Shown here one piece after another: positions 12,728-24,722 of a stretch of 64,000 bases of DNA (its first letter is position 1; each line of letters begins with the position of its first letter). Under the pieces are notes generated by a model. It made no database searches, was not told the DNA's origin, and saw nothing but the letters and a program-made list of their open reading frames with translations. Location of the stretch: contig FJUW01000011.1 of the NCBI GenBank assembly GCA_900074885.1, positions 372,001 to 436,000 on the forward strand, in the 5' to 3' direction. Both the position numbers and the translations under genes were made by a program. Source of the stretch: Rhynchosporium graminicola. Its lineage: Eukaryota; Ascomycota; Leotiomycetes; Helotiales; Ploettnerulaceae.

Positions 12728-13837
12728 ATGTCTTCTCCAACAGCCAAAGCTGCTAATAAGGCGACCGCCGTACTGGCGCAAGGGGATGCAGTCGTGCGCG
12801 CATCCACCATCCCAGCAGTCTTGCGCTTCCCTATCGTCGTCACGCTGAGCTTGACACTTTCGGCTCTGCTGTATTCGGTGGCAGCGGAGTATACGGCGGG
12901 CGATTTGGCGAGGGTTTCGAGGACGCTGGATCAGTGGTGGCAGGTTAGTGTGTTGATTGGGTGGAGAACGTAAGTTGCAAACGGGATGATCTAGACGCAG
13001 TAGATACTGATGTGGTCTTGCAGGTTTGAACTTGGGCTAGGTTGGTTTGGGGACTACGATGGGTATGATTTGGCGTCGTTGAGTTTGCTTTCGCATGGTC
13101 CTCCTGTGAGTACTTCCGTTTGCGCGCCGTGATTGTTTACTAATTTTTACCCCGAACAGTTATACTTGTTGGGCAGCTTCTACGAGATCCATCCTGTCAC
13201 GGTCATATCCTCACTCCTTATCGATGCTCTGGCTACGTACATCCCATTCCGACTCCTTCGCCCACTGTCCCTGGCACATTCGGCCTCAACATCGAAGCAC
13301 TCGCTCACTGTTCGAAACAAGGACATCATCACATCCAACTCGATCCAGATCTACACCACAATTCTGGCTGGCTCGATCTACGCGGTTACGCTCTTCACAT
13401 CATACACTACATTCTTGCCTGTGTACCTTGTTACACACTTTGATGGCATTCCATCAATTGCTGCTGCTCACACTAATTCGATCATTACCCTCTTCCCCAC
13501 GACCTTCCTCTTGGGTCTAGCAGCAAAGTCATTCATTTTCACGCCTACGATCACCGCTTCACCCACGGATGAAGACGTCCAAATAGCAGCTTTCCGTCCG
13601 GAAACAGCTACCCTAGAAGAGACTTTCTGGTTCAATGTTTGGGGATACAATAGCCGGAAGAAGGTGATGATTAAGAGAACGGCTACTCTTATGCTCGTTA
13701 CCGGAGTCAATACATTTGTCCAGACTTTTGTTACGATTGATGGTGTTGAGGCTGTAGGAGCTGTCGTGTATTCTGCTGTCTGGGTCACTGCTGCCTTGAT
13801 TACTGGTGTGACGCTTGGTTTGGTTGGAGATGTGTAG
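12728..13837 (+). CDS. Conserved fungal multi-pass membrane protein, function unknown
   Basis: 333 residues from exons 12728-12969, 13024-13105 and 13160-13837; both introns are 54 bp with GTAAGT and GTGAGT donors. The start MSSPTAKAANK is chosen as the in-frame Met just before recognisable protein; a Met 48 codons upstream cannot be excluded. Hydrophobic segments: FPIVVTLSLTLSALLYSVAA (about 35-55), SFYEIHPVTVISSLLIDALA (about 115-135), IYTTILAGSIYAVTLFTSYTT, ITLFPTTFLLGLAAKSFIF and a pair near the C-terminus around VYSAVWVTAALITGVTLGL. There is no recognisable signal peptide or catalytic motif. The arrangement suggests an integral organelle or plasma-membrane protein; no function is assigned. 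Confidence 0.8.
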
Positions 13838-15205
13838 ACCGGATAGGCTGGTTGGCGAGTCTGGGACTTGGCGGAAGTGTGATGAGAACGGATGATGTAG
13901 ATGAGCAAGACATTTCTTTTGTTGTTCCTTTTCGCTTGTGAATCCACGGGTTCACGCTAGGATGCAAATGGGCTTCTTTTTGTTAAAGGGATGGAGTGGA
14001 GTTCATGTGAAGTGCTAAAACCTTGGTTGGATAATGGATGGGAGGCGATGGATGAGTGGTGAGTGTATTGTTAATGAATAGGTAGACAGTGAATGAAAGA
14101 TCTCAATGACAAAACGAACGCAAGGCTGGGCTGTCCGTGTCAGACGTGGAGAAGAAGTAAGGTCTCATGACCAGATTCGCGAATTTCTAGAAATCGTTAT
14201 CTTTAAATTCCCAGAAGAGTTTCGTGATATTGAGTGTTAATCAAAGTTAAGGTTTCTAAAACGAAATCGTGAGTCTAGATTGTCACTCTATCAAAACTTT
14301 GATACGATACTTGTGTCTTGATTAGGTGGTATTGCTCTCACTTCACCTGTTACGAACTCACGAAAATAACCTAGGCTCTATGGGTGGACCCCTTCATTTG
14401 TACTACAGTACAGTCAGTAATAAAGACACTTTCCTGAAGTGTTACGAGGCGTAAGCCGTGCCATACCCAAACCCAAACCAAACATGCTAGGCGAGCCAAC
14501 CCATCAGGAGCAGGAACCAGGACAATTTAGCCACGTCAAACACACTCATTCCTCTCCTTCCCCATGCCGTCGCGCCCCCCCCCCCATTTTGAAGGCGGCG
14601 TCTTGTGACCGAACAGGCAAGCGCGTTCTTGCAACACCTGCTGTTTAAAGTTGAACACCAAAATAACCACCACGCAGTCGCGACTCACCTCTCTCGCTCG
14701 ATCTGCTGCCATCATACCTATCGACGCGCATGATACCTCTATGGACCGTAACATGGCTTCCGACGCGTCACGAAGGTATTTACACATTTCTTTATTGTTC
14801 CCCTGCTTCTGCTTCGCACGTGTTATGTATGGGAGAGGGGGCGCGCGCAAGGAAGGGGAAGGGGAAGAGGAAGGGGACGGGGACCAGACTGAGGCTCTCC
14901 ACGGCCGCTAAGGCAGGTAGGTAGGTAGGTAGGTCAATGGCAGGGCAAGGATTTGGTCCGGTCCAGCGCTAGAAGTCGCGCGCCCTCCACAAATGTTGCT
15001 TGCGTTTGCATGCGTCGTTGCGTTGCGTTGCATTGCGCTGCGCTGCGATCTTGAACTTCTGTCACTGTCACCTTGCTGACCTTCGTTCCCTTTTGGCAGA
15101 TGGCTTGATGGCTCGGGAATCTGGTCCTGTCGCATCAAGATCTCTCACTCACAACCCGATCCATCTCGCGCTTCTGATCGCACACGCGAATCTTCCTCCC
15201 TTCAC
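13838..15205. other. Intergenic spacer upstream of the ING-family gene
   Basis: No gene seen. A GT-rich stretch follows the membrane-protein stop, then mixed sequence. An AGGT tandem repeat lies at about 14915-14934 and a GCGTTGC/GCGCTGC-rich stretch near 15013-15048. The last 200 bp are pyrimidine-rich and probably promoter and 5' UTR of the gene at 15206. Confidence 0.45.
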
Positions 15206-17690
15206 ATGGCTCCAGCAACAGCTATGGACGTCGCGCTCGAGAATGGCAGCCCCAGCTCCCGGCGCAATAAGGGCAAGATCGCAGAAGCTATTCAGTCAAT
15301 GTCGAATCTAAATGCCAGCATGGAGGCGCTCGACCTGCCTACTGATCCTGATGCTCAGGCTACCGTGACCGACTTCCTTGACTTTACAGAATACCTTCCT
15401 GCCGACATGATCCGCTCCCTTACGCTCATACGCAACCTCGATGAGACCTATACCGATGCCTCCAGCTCAGTGAACGGCCTCACCAAACAATATGGGAATC
15501 TCCCCAATATCGCTCCAGACAAGAAGCCGGATCCCGTGAAGCTCCGCGAGGAGATTTCGCAGAACCTCGAGCAAGCTGTGAGTGCCCGCACTTTGGCACA
15601 TGCGGAAGCATGTCGCATGGCCGAAAATGTCGACCGACACTACAATCGCGCAAAGAATATACTGGCAAAGCTTCAAGCTATGGCTGAGAATTACCCACCC
15701 TCACGAGAACCGAGTCCCGTACCACAAAAAGCGAAGTCTCCAATAGCTACTCGGCCGCCCAAGATTATGCTACGTATAGGGGGTGAGCAATCTGCTCCTA
15801 CTCGTGTCCGGAAGCATCGTGCTCCGCGTATTACAGTCCCGGGTGAAGTCCTGGCGCCTTACGAACTCGATTATGAATCCTACGGATCGGATAGTGGAAG
15901 TGACTCTGACGCAAATGAACCGATCACACCGCGAGCTACCCCCGGTGCTTCGCAGAATCTGGGAACTGGCAAGATCAAGCTAAAGATATCTAAGCTTGCG
16001 AAGAAGGATAAGACAGAAAAGGAAAGACCGCCTCGACAACCTCGACCACCGGGAGTGATGGGTACAAACGTCCACAGTGCTGTTGCTGGCATCTCTACGA
16101 GTAATGCTCTGGCTATGCTCAAACCCCCACCTCAAGGAGCAGTGAAAGGTGACGATTCCCTTCCTTGGCTACAACTGAACGAGTGGGAACTCGCAATCCT
16201 CAGGAAGAGAATGAAGAAGAACGCGATCTGGAGCCCAAGTGATACCATGATTTCTCGTGAGCTGAAGCAGCTAGGTCGTGGTATCGAGGCTTACAGAATG
16301 ATGAGGGCTGAAGTTGAAGCTGCAGGAGTACCCTACGATAAGCCCGAACCACCCCAATTGCGAGGAGAAACCGTCCATGCCGAAGGAGCTATCAGTGTCG
16401 AAGCGTTGCGCTCGACAGACCCGGAACTCACCAACCGTGGCATGAAGCTCAATCAAGCTAAGAAGCTAAAGAAGGAGAACCTCGCGAAGCAATACGCCGA
16501 AGAAGCCGAGGCATCTACACGCAAGATAGCCAACATTTCTGAAGTCATGAAGAGCCTGTTCGAGGCACCACAAAAGGACGACAAGAAGGCAAATGCAAAG
16601 ACTCCCAGTAAGAGTAGAGCTCCTGCTCGTAAGCGTAAAAGGGAGTCACCAGCTGCAGGAGAGACAGAAGGCGAAAAGACAACTGAGGGAGATGCAAAGC
16701 TGACAAGACCCCCGTTAAAGAGGAGCAAGACAGAAACACCCGTCCCTGCTCCTCTTCCACTTGCTACGAAGCAGTCTCCTATTTTACCACCAGAAGCTAC
16801 ACCATCAATAAGTGTTGAAGCGACCCCTCTTTCAACGCCTCTCGAAAAACCTACAGATCCACTCGCACTTGCTGTCCCAGTCCTTTCGCCTAGAAAATCA
16901 ACCACACCCATCCTACCTCCAACCCGAGAACTCAAGGTCATCAAGAAGGAGACTAAAAAGGTTACTGAGACGGCTACCAACACCAGACCGAGCAGAACTT
17001 CACTGGCTGGTCTAGCAGCTGCCGCTCCTCACGTTCCTGAACCTCTACCTCTCAAAAGACCAACCTCTTCCCGAAGTAAAGCCGCCAGCGTTGAGCCAGC
17101 CCCCTTAACAGGTTCTTCAGCTGTCGAGCGATCTCGTCGTGCCAGTACGGCTCGCAATACTCCGGCTCCACCTGAACCCCGTCAAGTCAATAAACGCGCG
17201 AAACGTCCAGCTCCAGGAGTCGTCACTACAGGCTCTGAAGGCTCAGCGTCTGTCAGCGTCGGCAAGAGGAAAGCAGCTACGCGCAAGAAGGCCAGTACTA
17301 AGAAAGTTAAGAAAGATGGTCGTGAAGGTAGTGTCATTCGAGAAATCTTCGATGAGATAGACGATGAGGGTAATGTTATCGATCCGACCGAACCGAGGTA
17401 TTGTCTTTGCAATCGTGTTAGCTTTGGGACTATGATTGGGTGTGAGAATCATGATGTAAGTTCACGATACCCTGATCTTTGGACCTAGAAATGGGTGGGT
17501 CTGAATTGTGATGAGATCATATGAGGATTTGCTGACGAGGATATAGTGTGAGAAAGAATGGTTCCATCTTGAATGTGTAGCCTTGACTGATGTCCCACCC
17601 CGTACGACGAAGTGGTATTGTCCCGAATGCAGAGTCACGCTTGGGATAGGCGAGAAGGGCGAGGTTACGGCAAGAGGGAAGAAGAAGTAA
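15206..17690 (+). CDS. ING-family PHD-finger protein (histone-modifying complex subunit)
   Basis: 797 residues; exons 15206-17455 and 17547-17690. The N-terminal ING helical domain (about 30-165) contains FLDFTEYLPADMIRSLTLIR and the coiled SARTLAHAEACRMAENVDRH. The C-terminal PHD finger (732-778) has all eight C4HC3 ligands: YCLCNRVSFGTMIGCENHD, then after the intron CEKEWFHLEC and WYCPEC. The intron sits exactly before the fourth Cys, so unspliced RNA would lose half of the finger. ING proteins bind H3K4me3 through the PHD and sit in HAT or HDAC complexes (yeast Yng1, Yng2, Pho23). The long Lys/Pro/Ser-rich middle (about 200-720) makes it far larger than the yeast proteins, as in many filamentous fungi. 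Which of the three it corresponds to is undecided. Confidence 0.92.
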
Positions 17691-19635
17691 ATCCTCTCCT
17701 TTGAGAATATTGATACATAGGATGGACGATGGGGGTAAGGCTGAGAATGAAATTGTATCATGCGCTGGACTTGCTTTGGTGAAAGGGATGGATGGATGTG
17801 GATTTGGGGCCGGGAAACGGGCTCGCGCTCGAGGTCTAATCGTTACAAAGGTTATGAGATGTGCGCAAATATACAAGCAGGCAGACAGGCAGTGGCATTC
17901 TTGCTTCATGGAACCGTTTTCTCCCTATGGACTTCTTATTAACGCAGATGGAAATGGCAATGCAAATGGTAATCGGAATAGAAACGGCGACGGGAGGGGC
18001 GTTAGGGATAGGATCGTTGTGTTGATGATATATAAACATATCGTGTATAGTACTATGTATCATCAAAAGCGGCCGACACTAGGAGAGAATAGTTTCAATG
18101 ATATTCTTCCATCAAGCTAGATAGATATTTCCCAGTGCCTCTGTAAGCCGAGGTAAGTAGGTAGGTAGGTAGGTGGGTAGGTAGGTGTATTTACATTCAT
18201 AGTATAAATGTTACTCTTGTCGGTCGTCTCTGTTGTTCGATCTCTCTTGATCTATATCTTGTGGTTATATAGTGTCTATTAGGATCGGTTACTACATAAG
18301 GAACTAGAAAAGTGATTGATTGATTGAATGATTAATTAACTGCGTGGCTATATTAAGAGGTGATAGGTTGACTGAGGGAGAGTTTCTCGGAAGACTTGCT
18401 TGAGATTTGTTTTGTCTTCTTAAAGAGGAATCAGAGAGCGAAGCCAGCATGATATTAAGGTAGAATTCTACCATAGATCTGATCTATAACAGTACCTTGC
18501 AGGCAAACGCAGGAGCCAAAGAACCGTTCTGTGACTATCAGGTGCCAGTTCTGACTTCGAACTCTCCTTTTGTTTTTTAAATAGGGAATTACTAGGGGAC
18601 TGGCAACTAAATTAAGAAAGTTCGTTAAAAAGGAATGACCTGAGAGTAAAAGAACGGTCCTGGAACTGTACTGAATAGCAGCTACGGGGGTGTAGATCAA
18701 TCACCCGCCTTCAACTACCTTCGGTTATATACACTAGTAGCGTGCTCACCTAGAGTGTACCTTTACTAAATCCACCGAATTCTATTCCTTTCTTAAGTAC
18801 TACGTCGAAGTTCCTACGTTGAAGTTGACAAGCTAGCCTCGATACCGAAGTCAAGGGTGCAACTGAGTCCTCTTGCTCGGAGGATTTGATAAGGAAGGGA
18901 CGAAAGAATCATCTGCTCAAGAATCGACCTAATCATCCGCTAGTGATTCCTTCTTTCTTACACGAGCCAACACCGGAACCGTCCTTTAACTATTATTTGA
19001 CTATTCCGTGCTATTTGAATACCCCTGCTATTGCCTCTTAGCTATCCAAAGTGGACGTAAAGGTATCTAAGGGAGTTAGTGGCTAATGACTAATCAAAGG
19101 ATTTCTTATAGATATATAGATCGGTATATATCTATGAATAAGAATTTAGAAAGCTACTTTTAGCTTTATAGGTAATTCAATAGCTAATTATAGATGTGAG
19201 TATGTCTCGAGATGAGATGAGATTTTAGCAGGTAAGTAGCTTCATCTTATTACTTAAATTATTAGTGTTTACTGAAATTTAAGCTAAGGTATATATTAGT
19301 TATATTACTTGTTACTACTTATCTTAGAAAAAGAAAACCTATGTATATATATATATATCATGGTGATTAAAGCTATATTTATAGTCTGCTAGCGATGTAT
19401 TATCTCGGAAGGATTGGATAGCTCAGCCTGTTCTACTTTTTCACATGATACTGTTATTACCAAGACTTTTCCTATGAAAGTCAAGTTCTCAGACTCTTAA
19501 CGTAATCGATCTAAAAAGCTGCTCGCTCGAACTCCAGCTAATGCATTGCTCAGTGAGCGAAAAAGCAAAGGGATACTGTAAGCCCATCTTATTTCCTGGT
19601 CTTTGGTATCATATCCATCACTCATCAACCTCGTC
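17691..19635. other. Gene-free tract with an AT-rich, probably repeat-induced relic
   Basis: Contains an AGGT/GTAGG repeat at about 18152-18187 and, from about 18770 to 19480, sequence strongly enriched in TA dinucleotides, with a TA run at about 19343-19359. No ORF resembles a protein. The composition contrasts with neighbouring intergenic DNA and resembles transposon remains after repeat-induced point mutation (inference). Confidence 0.5.
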
Positions 19636-21709
19636 TCACACCTTCTTGGATTGATCATCCGCCTCTCCCGTACTCTCCTCCTGCCTCTTCTTCTCCTGGC
19701 CCTCCTCATGAGCGCTCCCTCCCTCCTGTCTCTGCTGACTACCAGAAGCCTGACCACCCCTCACCTTCTCCAAAAACATCGCCGCCTCCGCCGCATATTT
19801 ACACTTCAACCTAATCCCCTTTCCATACTTATAAAATAAGAACGGGAACGGCACGCAAGCCAGTGCGAGAAACGCTGGGATCGAAGATGCCCAGTGGATA
19901 CCGAGGTTCTGGTACATGTCTGCGAGGAGAAAGATAACGTCAGCTTTATAAAGTTCGAGAAGGGGAGGTAAGCGAGAAAGAAGCGAGGTAAACATACAGG
20001 TTGTGAAGAGAGGGAACGCGGCACCGAAGAGCGATCGGAGGACTGAGTTTGCAGCTAGAACTGACGCGGCGTAGATGACGTATGAATCGATCAGGTAGTT
20101 CATGATGCTCAAAAACACCAAAACCATTCCGAATCCAAAAGGTGCCGTGCCGATGATTGAAACGCTCCCTAGGTGACGGACGAGTCAGTAACGTTGATAT
20201 TCGGAGGATTTTGAGAGGAGGATAAGATATGTCTCAAGATTATCTTGAAACATTTACAAAAGAAAACTTGGGCTCCCCCATTACCTACAATGGATAGAAG
20301 GATAGTTCGTCCAAGCGAACCAGAATAATCCGATCGGCAGTGCAACACTACCGATAAGAGCTGGAGGGAGTCGAGCTTCGGGTGGTGCATTGCCATTGTA
20401 CTTTGCTTCGACTCGAATGTAGCGCTTATTGTCCCAGATGGAGTATATCACAGCCACAATCATACCCACCGCGACACCAATGAAACTTAGACCTCCAATC
20501 CCAGCACTCCATCCACGCTGTTGCTGGTACACAATAGGAAAGGCCCCGAACATCAGATAGAGGGTTCCGTAGATAATAGCCATGTAAATACTAAGCATCA
20601 AAACTATCGGTTCGCGGAAGAGCAGGATCCATGGTCTGGAAAGAGCGGTCTTGAATTCTGCGCCGATGGTCTTGCTGCCGTGGCTTACTTCGTTCGAGGA
20701 TTTATAGACTTTGCCGGTCATTTTCGAGAGTTTGGTGGCACGCCGACTGAGGATTACAGGGCTGTAGGTTTCGGGAATGGTGAAGCTGCAGATGATCCAG
20801 ATGACTCCGGTAAAAATCGCCATAAGTCCTTCGACCCATCGCCAACCTTCTGTTTCGCCGACGAACCCGCCTACGATGGGACCTGAGAGTTATTAGTATC
20901 TGATAGAGATAGGCTAGGGTCTGCTCTTGACTTACCGATTGTAGGACCTAGGAAGGGCGCAGCCGCGAAAACACTCATTGCCAACCCACGCTCAGACGCT
21001 GGGAACATGTCCGCAATAACACCACCTGCATTTGTGAGAGGCGACGATCCAAAAGCACCAGCGAGAAATCGTAAGATAATAAGCGTTTCGATGTTTTGCG
21101 ATCCAGCTGCGCCAGCGTTGAAAGCTGTGAGCGCCAAGTAAGTGCCGAAGAAAAGGACTTGACGACCGTATAATTCCGAAAGAGGAGCCCAAAGCAGAGG
21201 GCCGATGGCGAAACCCAAGACAAAGAGAGAGATTCCGAGAGTGGCTACTTCTGTGCTAATTTTGAAGGTAGAGAGTATATCCTCGATGCCGCCGCTGTAT
21301 GCTGAGGATACAAATGCGACTGCTAATGTTGCCTGAAGGAAAAAGGTTAACGACAACTCTGTGAAGCAAAAACACTCTCGACGTATTCAAAAGGTGCTTA
21401 GACAAGATAAACACCAGTACTCACAATAGCTACAAGAATAGTGATCGTCCATTTCTTCCACTGGGGGAAGAGCATTGGGTTACGGCGATCTCCATCTATA
21501 TATTCCACCACATAGGGATCCCCCTCTGTCCCTGAACCTTTGTAAGGCCAACTCAATACTTCTGGCGTGACATGTGTCTGATCGAAAACCAGTTCCCAAT
21601 GCGAAGCTCTTTTTTTCTGCGTTGGTTTCTTCTGCGCCTCGATATCTGGTTGAGCTGCGGTTTCGGTTGCCGTTCGCGATGACGCAGATGAGGAGGGGAG
21701 ATGCGCCAT
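19636..21709 (-). CDS. Major facilitator superfamily transporter, DHA1 drug/polyamine type
   Basis: 576 residues, five exons: 21709-21425, 21332-20936, 20882-20289, 20168-19998 and 19919-19636. The soluble N-terminus ends in [22 protein letters not shown], typical of fungal DHA1 proton antiporters, followed by about 12 membrane segments. Family signatures: [12 protein letters not shown] between TM2 and TM3, [31 protein letters not shown], and [20 protein letters not shown] near TM10. The last intron (19997-19920, 78 bp) has no in-frame stop, so retention would insert 26 residues; splicing restores [16 protein letters not shown], which matches the family. Intron 3 (20288-20169) is one of two near-identical introns described separately. 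It probably exports drugs or metabolites across the plasma membrane; substrate unknown. Confidence 0.93.
20169..20288 (-). mobile_element. Introner-like intron copy A (intron 3 of the MFS gene)
   Basis: A 120-bp intron, GTAGGT...CACCTAG, that aligns end to end with the 120-bp intron at 35795-35914. Hand alignment gives about 91 identical columns of 121, with two single-base gaps, and about 82% over the first 70 columns, where almost all differences are transitions. The ends TAGGTA...CACCTA are nearly inverse complements. Splicing it out restores a conserved MFS segment (PSIHW then [13 protein letters not shown]), so it is a real intron. The mobile origin is inferred from similarity. Confidence 0.7.
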
Positions 21710-23591
21710 GGTCGAGCGGAGCACTTGCCGATAGAAGGTAGGTAGGTACCTTACCTTACCTACTATTACCTATGAAAACAAACAAAGAAGAGCAAGAGCA
21801 ACTCGAGATTCTAAGAGCGGGACGGTTCTATGATACGATGGGCCAAGCAGAGCTTTTATCAAAAATATCAATAACATGCAAGAAGAGAGAACATTTCTAG
21901 GCAAGAAAGAAAATCGAAAAGAAAAGCGACTCCACCTACAAACATGCACAACTTGAAGGGTACAAAGGCTTCCGGCTACAACTCTCGGGCGTCCCAAGTT
22001 GACCGTCGGCAGATCGTCGTCTATAAGCAACGACCACAAGACGAACACACTTGTGCAGACATAATTCTGCACAACTCTGCATAATATGTACAAACTAAGC
22101 ATTATTCGGAGAAGGGTCCGACGATCACATGGGTTTGAAGGGAAGGGAAGGCTCGAGCCCCGCGTGGCGTTTCTACTTACATTAGAAAAGGGTTGGAGCC
22201 GGATTCTCGAGACCTAAATCACCCGATGCATGATCCAATCCAACTGCATGCTTTGAATAAAGGAAACTCGCACGGGAATCACTTTCTTGAGGATGATTTT
22301 CCAAAGGTGCAAGCCACAGACGAAGATGAAGCCCTCGAAGCAGAAAGGTTAAATTGACCCACCTTGCTTATTCCTTTGAACTTGCAATGGAGATCCGGTA
22401 CGATGAGCGGGAGAAAGAGAATTAAGCATATATATATCCGCTGGGTACGAAAGCACAGCAGATCACCAAACTCTAACTTCAACCAGCAGCCCTAAAACCT
22501 ATCATTCTGAAAGACGTCTCGCTTCGTGATAAGAGTTTGAAGTCAACAAGAAAACTTTCATGGACTCGAATAATCTGCACGTCGGGGCCACAATTAAGAC
22601 CATGAGGCACATACTCGGCATTTGAACAACAAGCTCATGAAACCGATAGTATCAAAGCGTGGCGAGGCTAGGGAACATCGTCTCCGGGGACGCGATTTCG
22701 CGAGCCTCCTTGTAAATCTATCATGTAAGGATGGTTACAACTCATAGTAAAGTCATCAAAAGTAGGTGAATTTGGAATAGAACTTTATACAATGTCGTGA
22801 GATATATTTATATCATCGGAGTCGAGTAGACATAGTCAATTATACTATACCTAGCAGATTTACACTTCGCTGAAGACCGATTGCCCTCGCCTCGAGGTCC
22901 CGAGCTGGGTACCAGGGTACGGAAGGGGGTCAGAGCTGGGGCTCGTCGAGCACTATGTCTGTATAGGAAAACTATGGGATCAACTCGCGAATTCGACGCT
23001 GCTCGTTGGGAACCATTACCTTGAGATTTACAACGGTGGACGAGACACACCTCTTACCCCTTCCGTACCTAGCCTAGGTACGGTAGGTAGGTATCTCTGT
23101 CGGTAAAATTAATAGCCGACTAAGGCAGACTTTCAATCCTCGTGAGGGGAAAGGATTAAGGTCACGAAAGTTTTTCAGAACTTCACTCGATCGTTATATT
23201 GATGTCACGGAGTTCATATAGGACTTGGACCCAAAGAAAAGTCACGCAATTGACTTGAAACTTCTTTCCATTGATTAAGGTAATACATTCACTAGAATCG
23301 ACCCCTCTTTTCTGACATTGATAGCTGAGTCTCGTTTAAGCGAGATTGTACCATGACCAAATGTGGAAGTGTGTTTTCAGCAAAGAGGAAGAAACCAGTG
23401 ACCCTTCTGAGGAACAACGTTTTCCGCATCTGACGCCATGCTCTAGCAAGATATAGTGTAGAGAAGGATCCATCCCAGCGTAGAGACGTAGAGAAAAGGT
23501 AAGCATTCATTGTACGCACCTTTCAGCCAAGCAAATGTTCGTCCACTTTTGCAGTGAAACACAGTTCATACTTCGGCTCTTCGATGACCGG
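21710..23591. other. Intergenic spacer between the MFS gene and the PP2C-like remnant
   Basis: Promoter of the minus-strand MFS gene at the left, with an AGGTA/ACCTT/ACCTA palindromic repeat at about 21738-21769. The remainder shows no ORF with family resemblance and no RNA gene that I can recognise. Confidence 0.45.
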
Positions 23592-24479
23592 TCACTGCTC
23601 TGGGACATGAAAGAAAATAACCTGCACCGTTATATCATCCCGAACATCTCTACTGAAAGGACTACCGTAAGCAAGCCTGCCTGCTATCATCTCGTGATGG
23701 TTCCCACCCAAAGAATTGCCTACCAGATGCACCGCCGCGTTACTATCTTGAACCGTCATCTTCTCCTTGACGAATCGCTCGCTGCTCTCAGGGCCCGAAA
23801 AGTCATACGGCTCGTACGTCATCTCCAGTGCTATATTGCTTTCTGTTCTGGATGTTGTCGGCGTTTTAAGCCACTTTGATACCAAGTCAACAGCTTGCTG
23901 ACTCAATTTATCCCACAAGCCATCCGTCGCCATGATCAAGAATGAAGGTTTCCCAGGATCAATATTCAAACTTTTCACAACAGGCTCCGCGGTGAGGTAC
24001 GGCGGTGTCAAGACTTTGTACTTCGGACCCAACCTCGACGGACCTCCAGATCTCTTCTTCAAATCCTCTTGCAGCTCCACAGGCCATTTCCACCTACTGT
24101 CTCCATAGGCTCTCGAGATCATGATTCCCAGAATTCGACCGCCGCTGAAGATCTGCTCGTCTTCGCCTGGGTGCTCCTTTTTGAGGCGTGCGATTTCTGC
24201 CTCGTTGTAGCCGCTTTGATCGATTGACATAGGTATAGCTTCCCAGACACCCTGGTCGTTTTGTTGCCCATAGACTGCCCTGGAATCTCCAGTACAAGCG
24301 ACATGCACTTTATTCTTCTCAGGATCATACAGTGAAAGCAGAGCACAAGAGCCCGCAAATGCTGGCGCCATGTTCGCTAATTTATCCTGAAGTGGCAAAT
24401 TTGTTTGATAAGCATCGATGGCAGTTTTGAATATCGAGCCGTCAAGTTTGACGAATGCTTCCTGCATAGCAATGGCCAT
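23592..24479 (-). pseudogene. PP2C-type (mitochondrial Ptc5/Ptc6-like) phosphatase lacking its N-terminal half
   Basis: The 295 codons from the first in-frame Met encode the back half of a PPM/PP2C Ser/Thr phosphatase: FAGSCALLSLYDPEKNKV, VACTGDSRAVYG, GGRILGIMISRAYGDSRWKW, TPPYLTAEPVV, FLIMATDGLWDKLS and RDDITVQVIFF. This RWKW form is typical of fungal relatives of mitochondrial PDH phosphatases Ptc5 and Ptc6. The usual first part, with mitochondrial presequence, the first metal-binding Asp and the DGHxGW motif, is absent. The frame stays open upstream only to 24569 and just 243 bp separate the first Met from the stop of rcm1; no frame in that gap encodes the motif. Without it the enzyme should be inactive, so this is a truncated gene or pseudogene. 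The remaining 295 codons have no stop, so the loss may be recent or the product may have a noncatalytic role. Confidence 0.72.
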
Positions 24480-24722
24480 TTCGAGGTCATTGTGCAGGCC
24501 TAGAATACATGGCACAGCAAGATAGGATGAAAGGCGGGGGCGAGTTTCGATCGAGGAACTGTGACAATGTCATACATGTGATTGAAAAGTTCACGTCGGA
24601 TATCTAGAGAAAAACTTATATCATGGCACTGGCAACTCTCCACTGCGGAGGAAATCACGACCCTTGGGCAAATTCAATGGGTGACTAGAGAAGGAATTTG
24701 ACTTTCTTCTATACTATATAAT

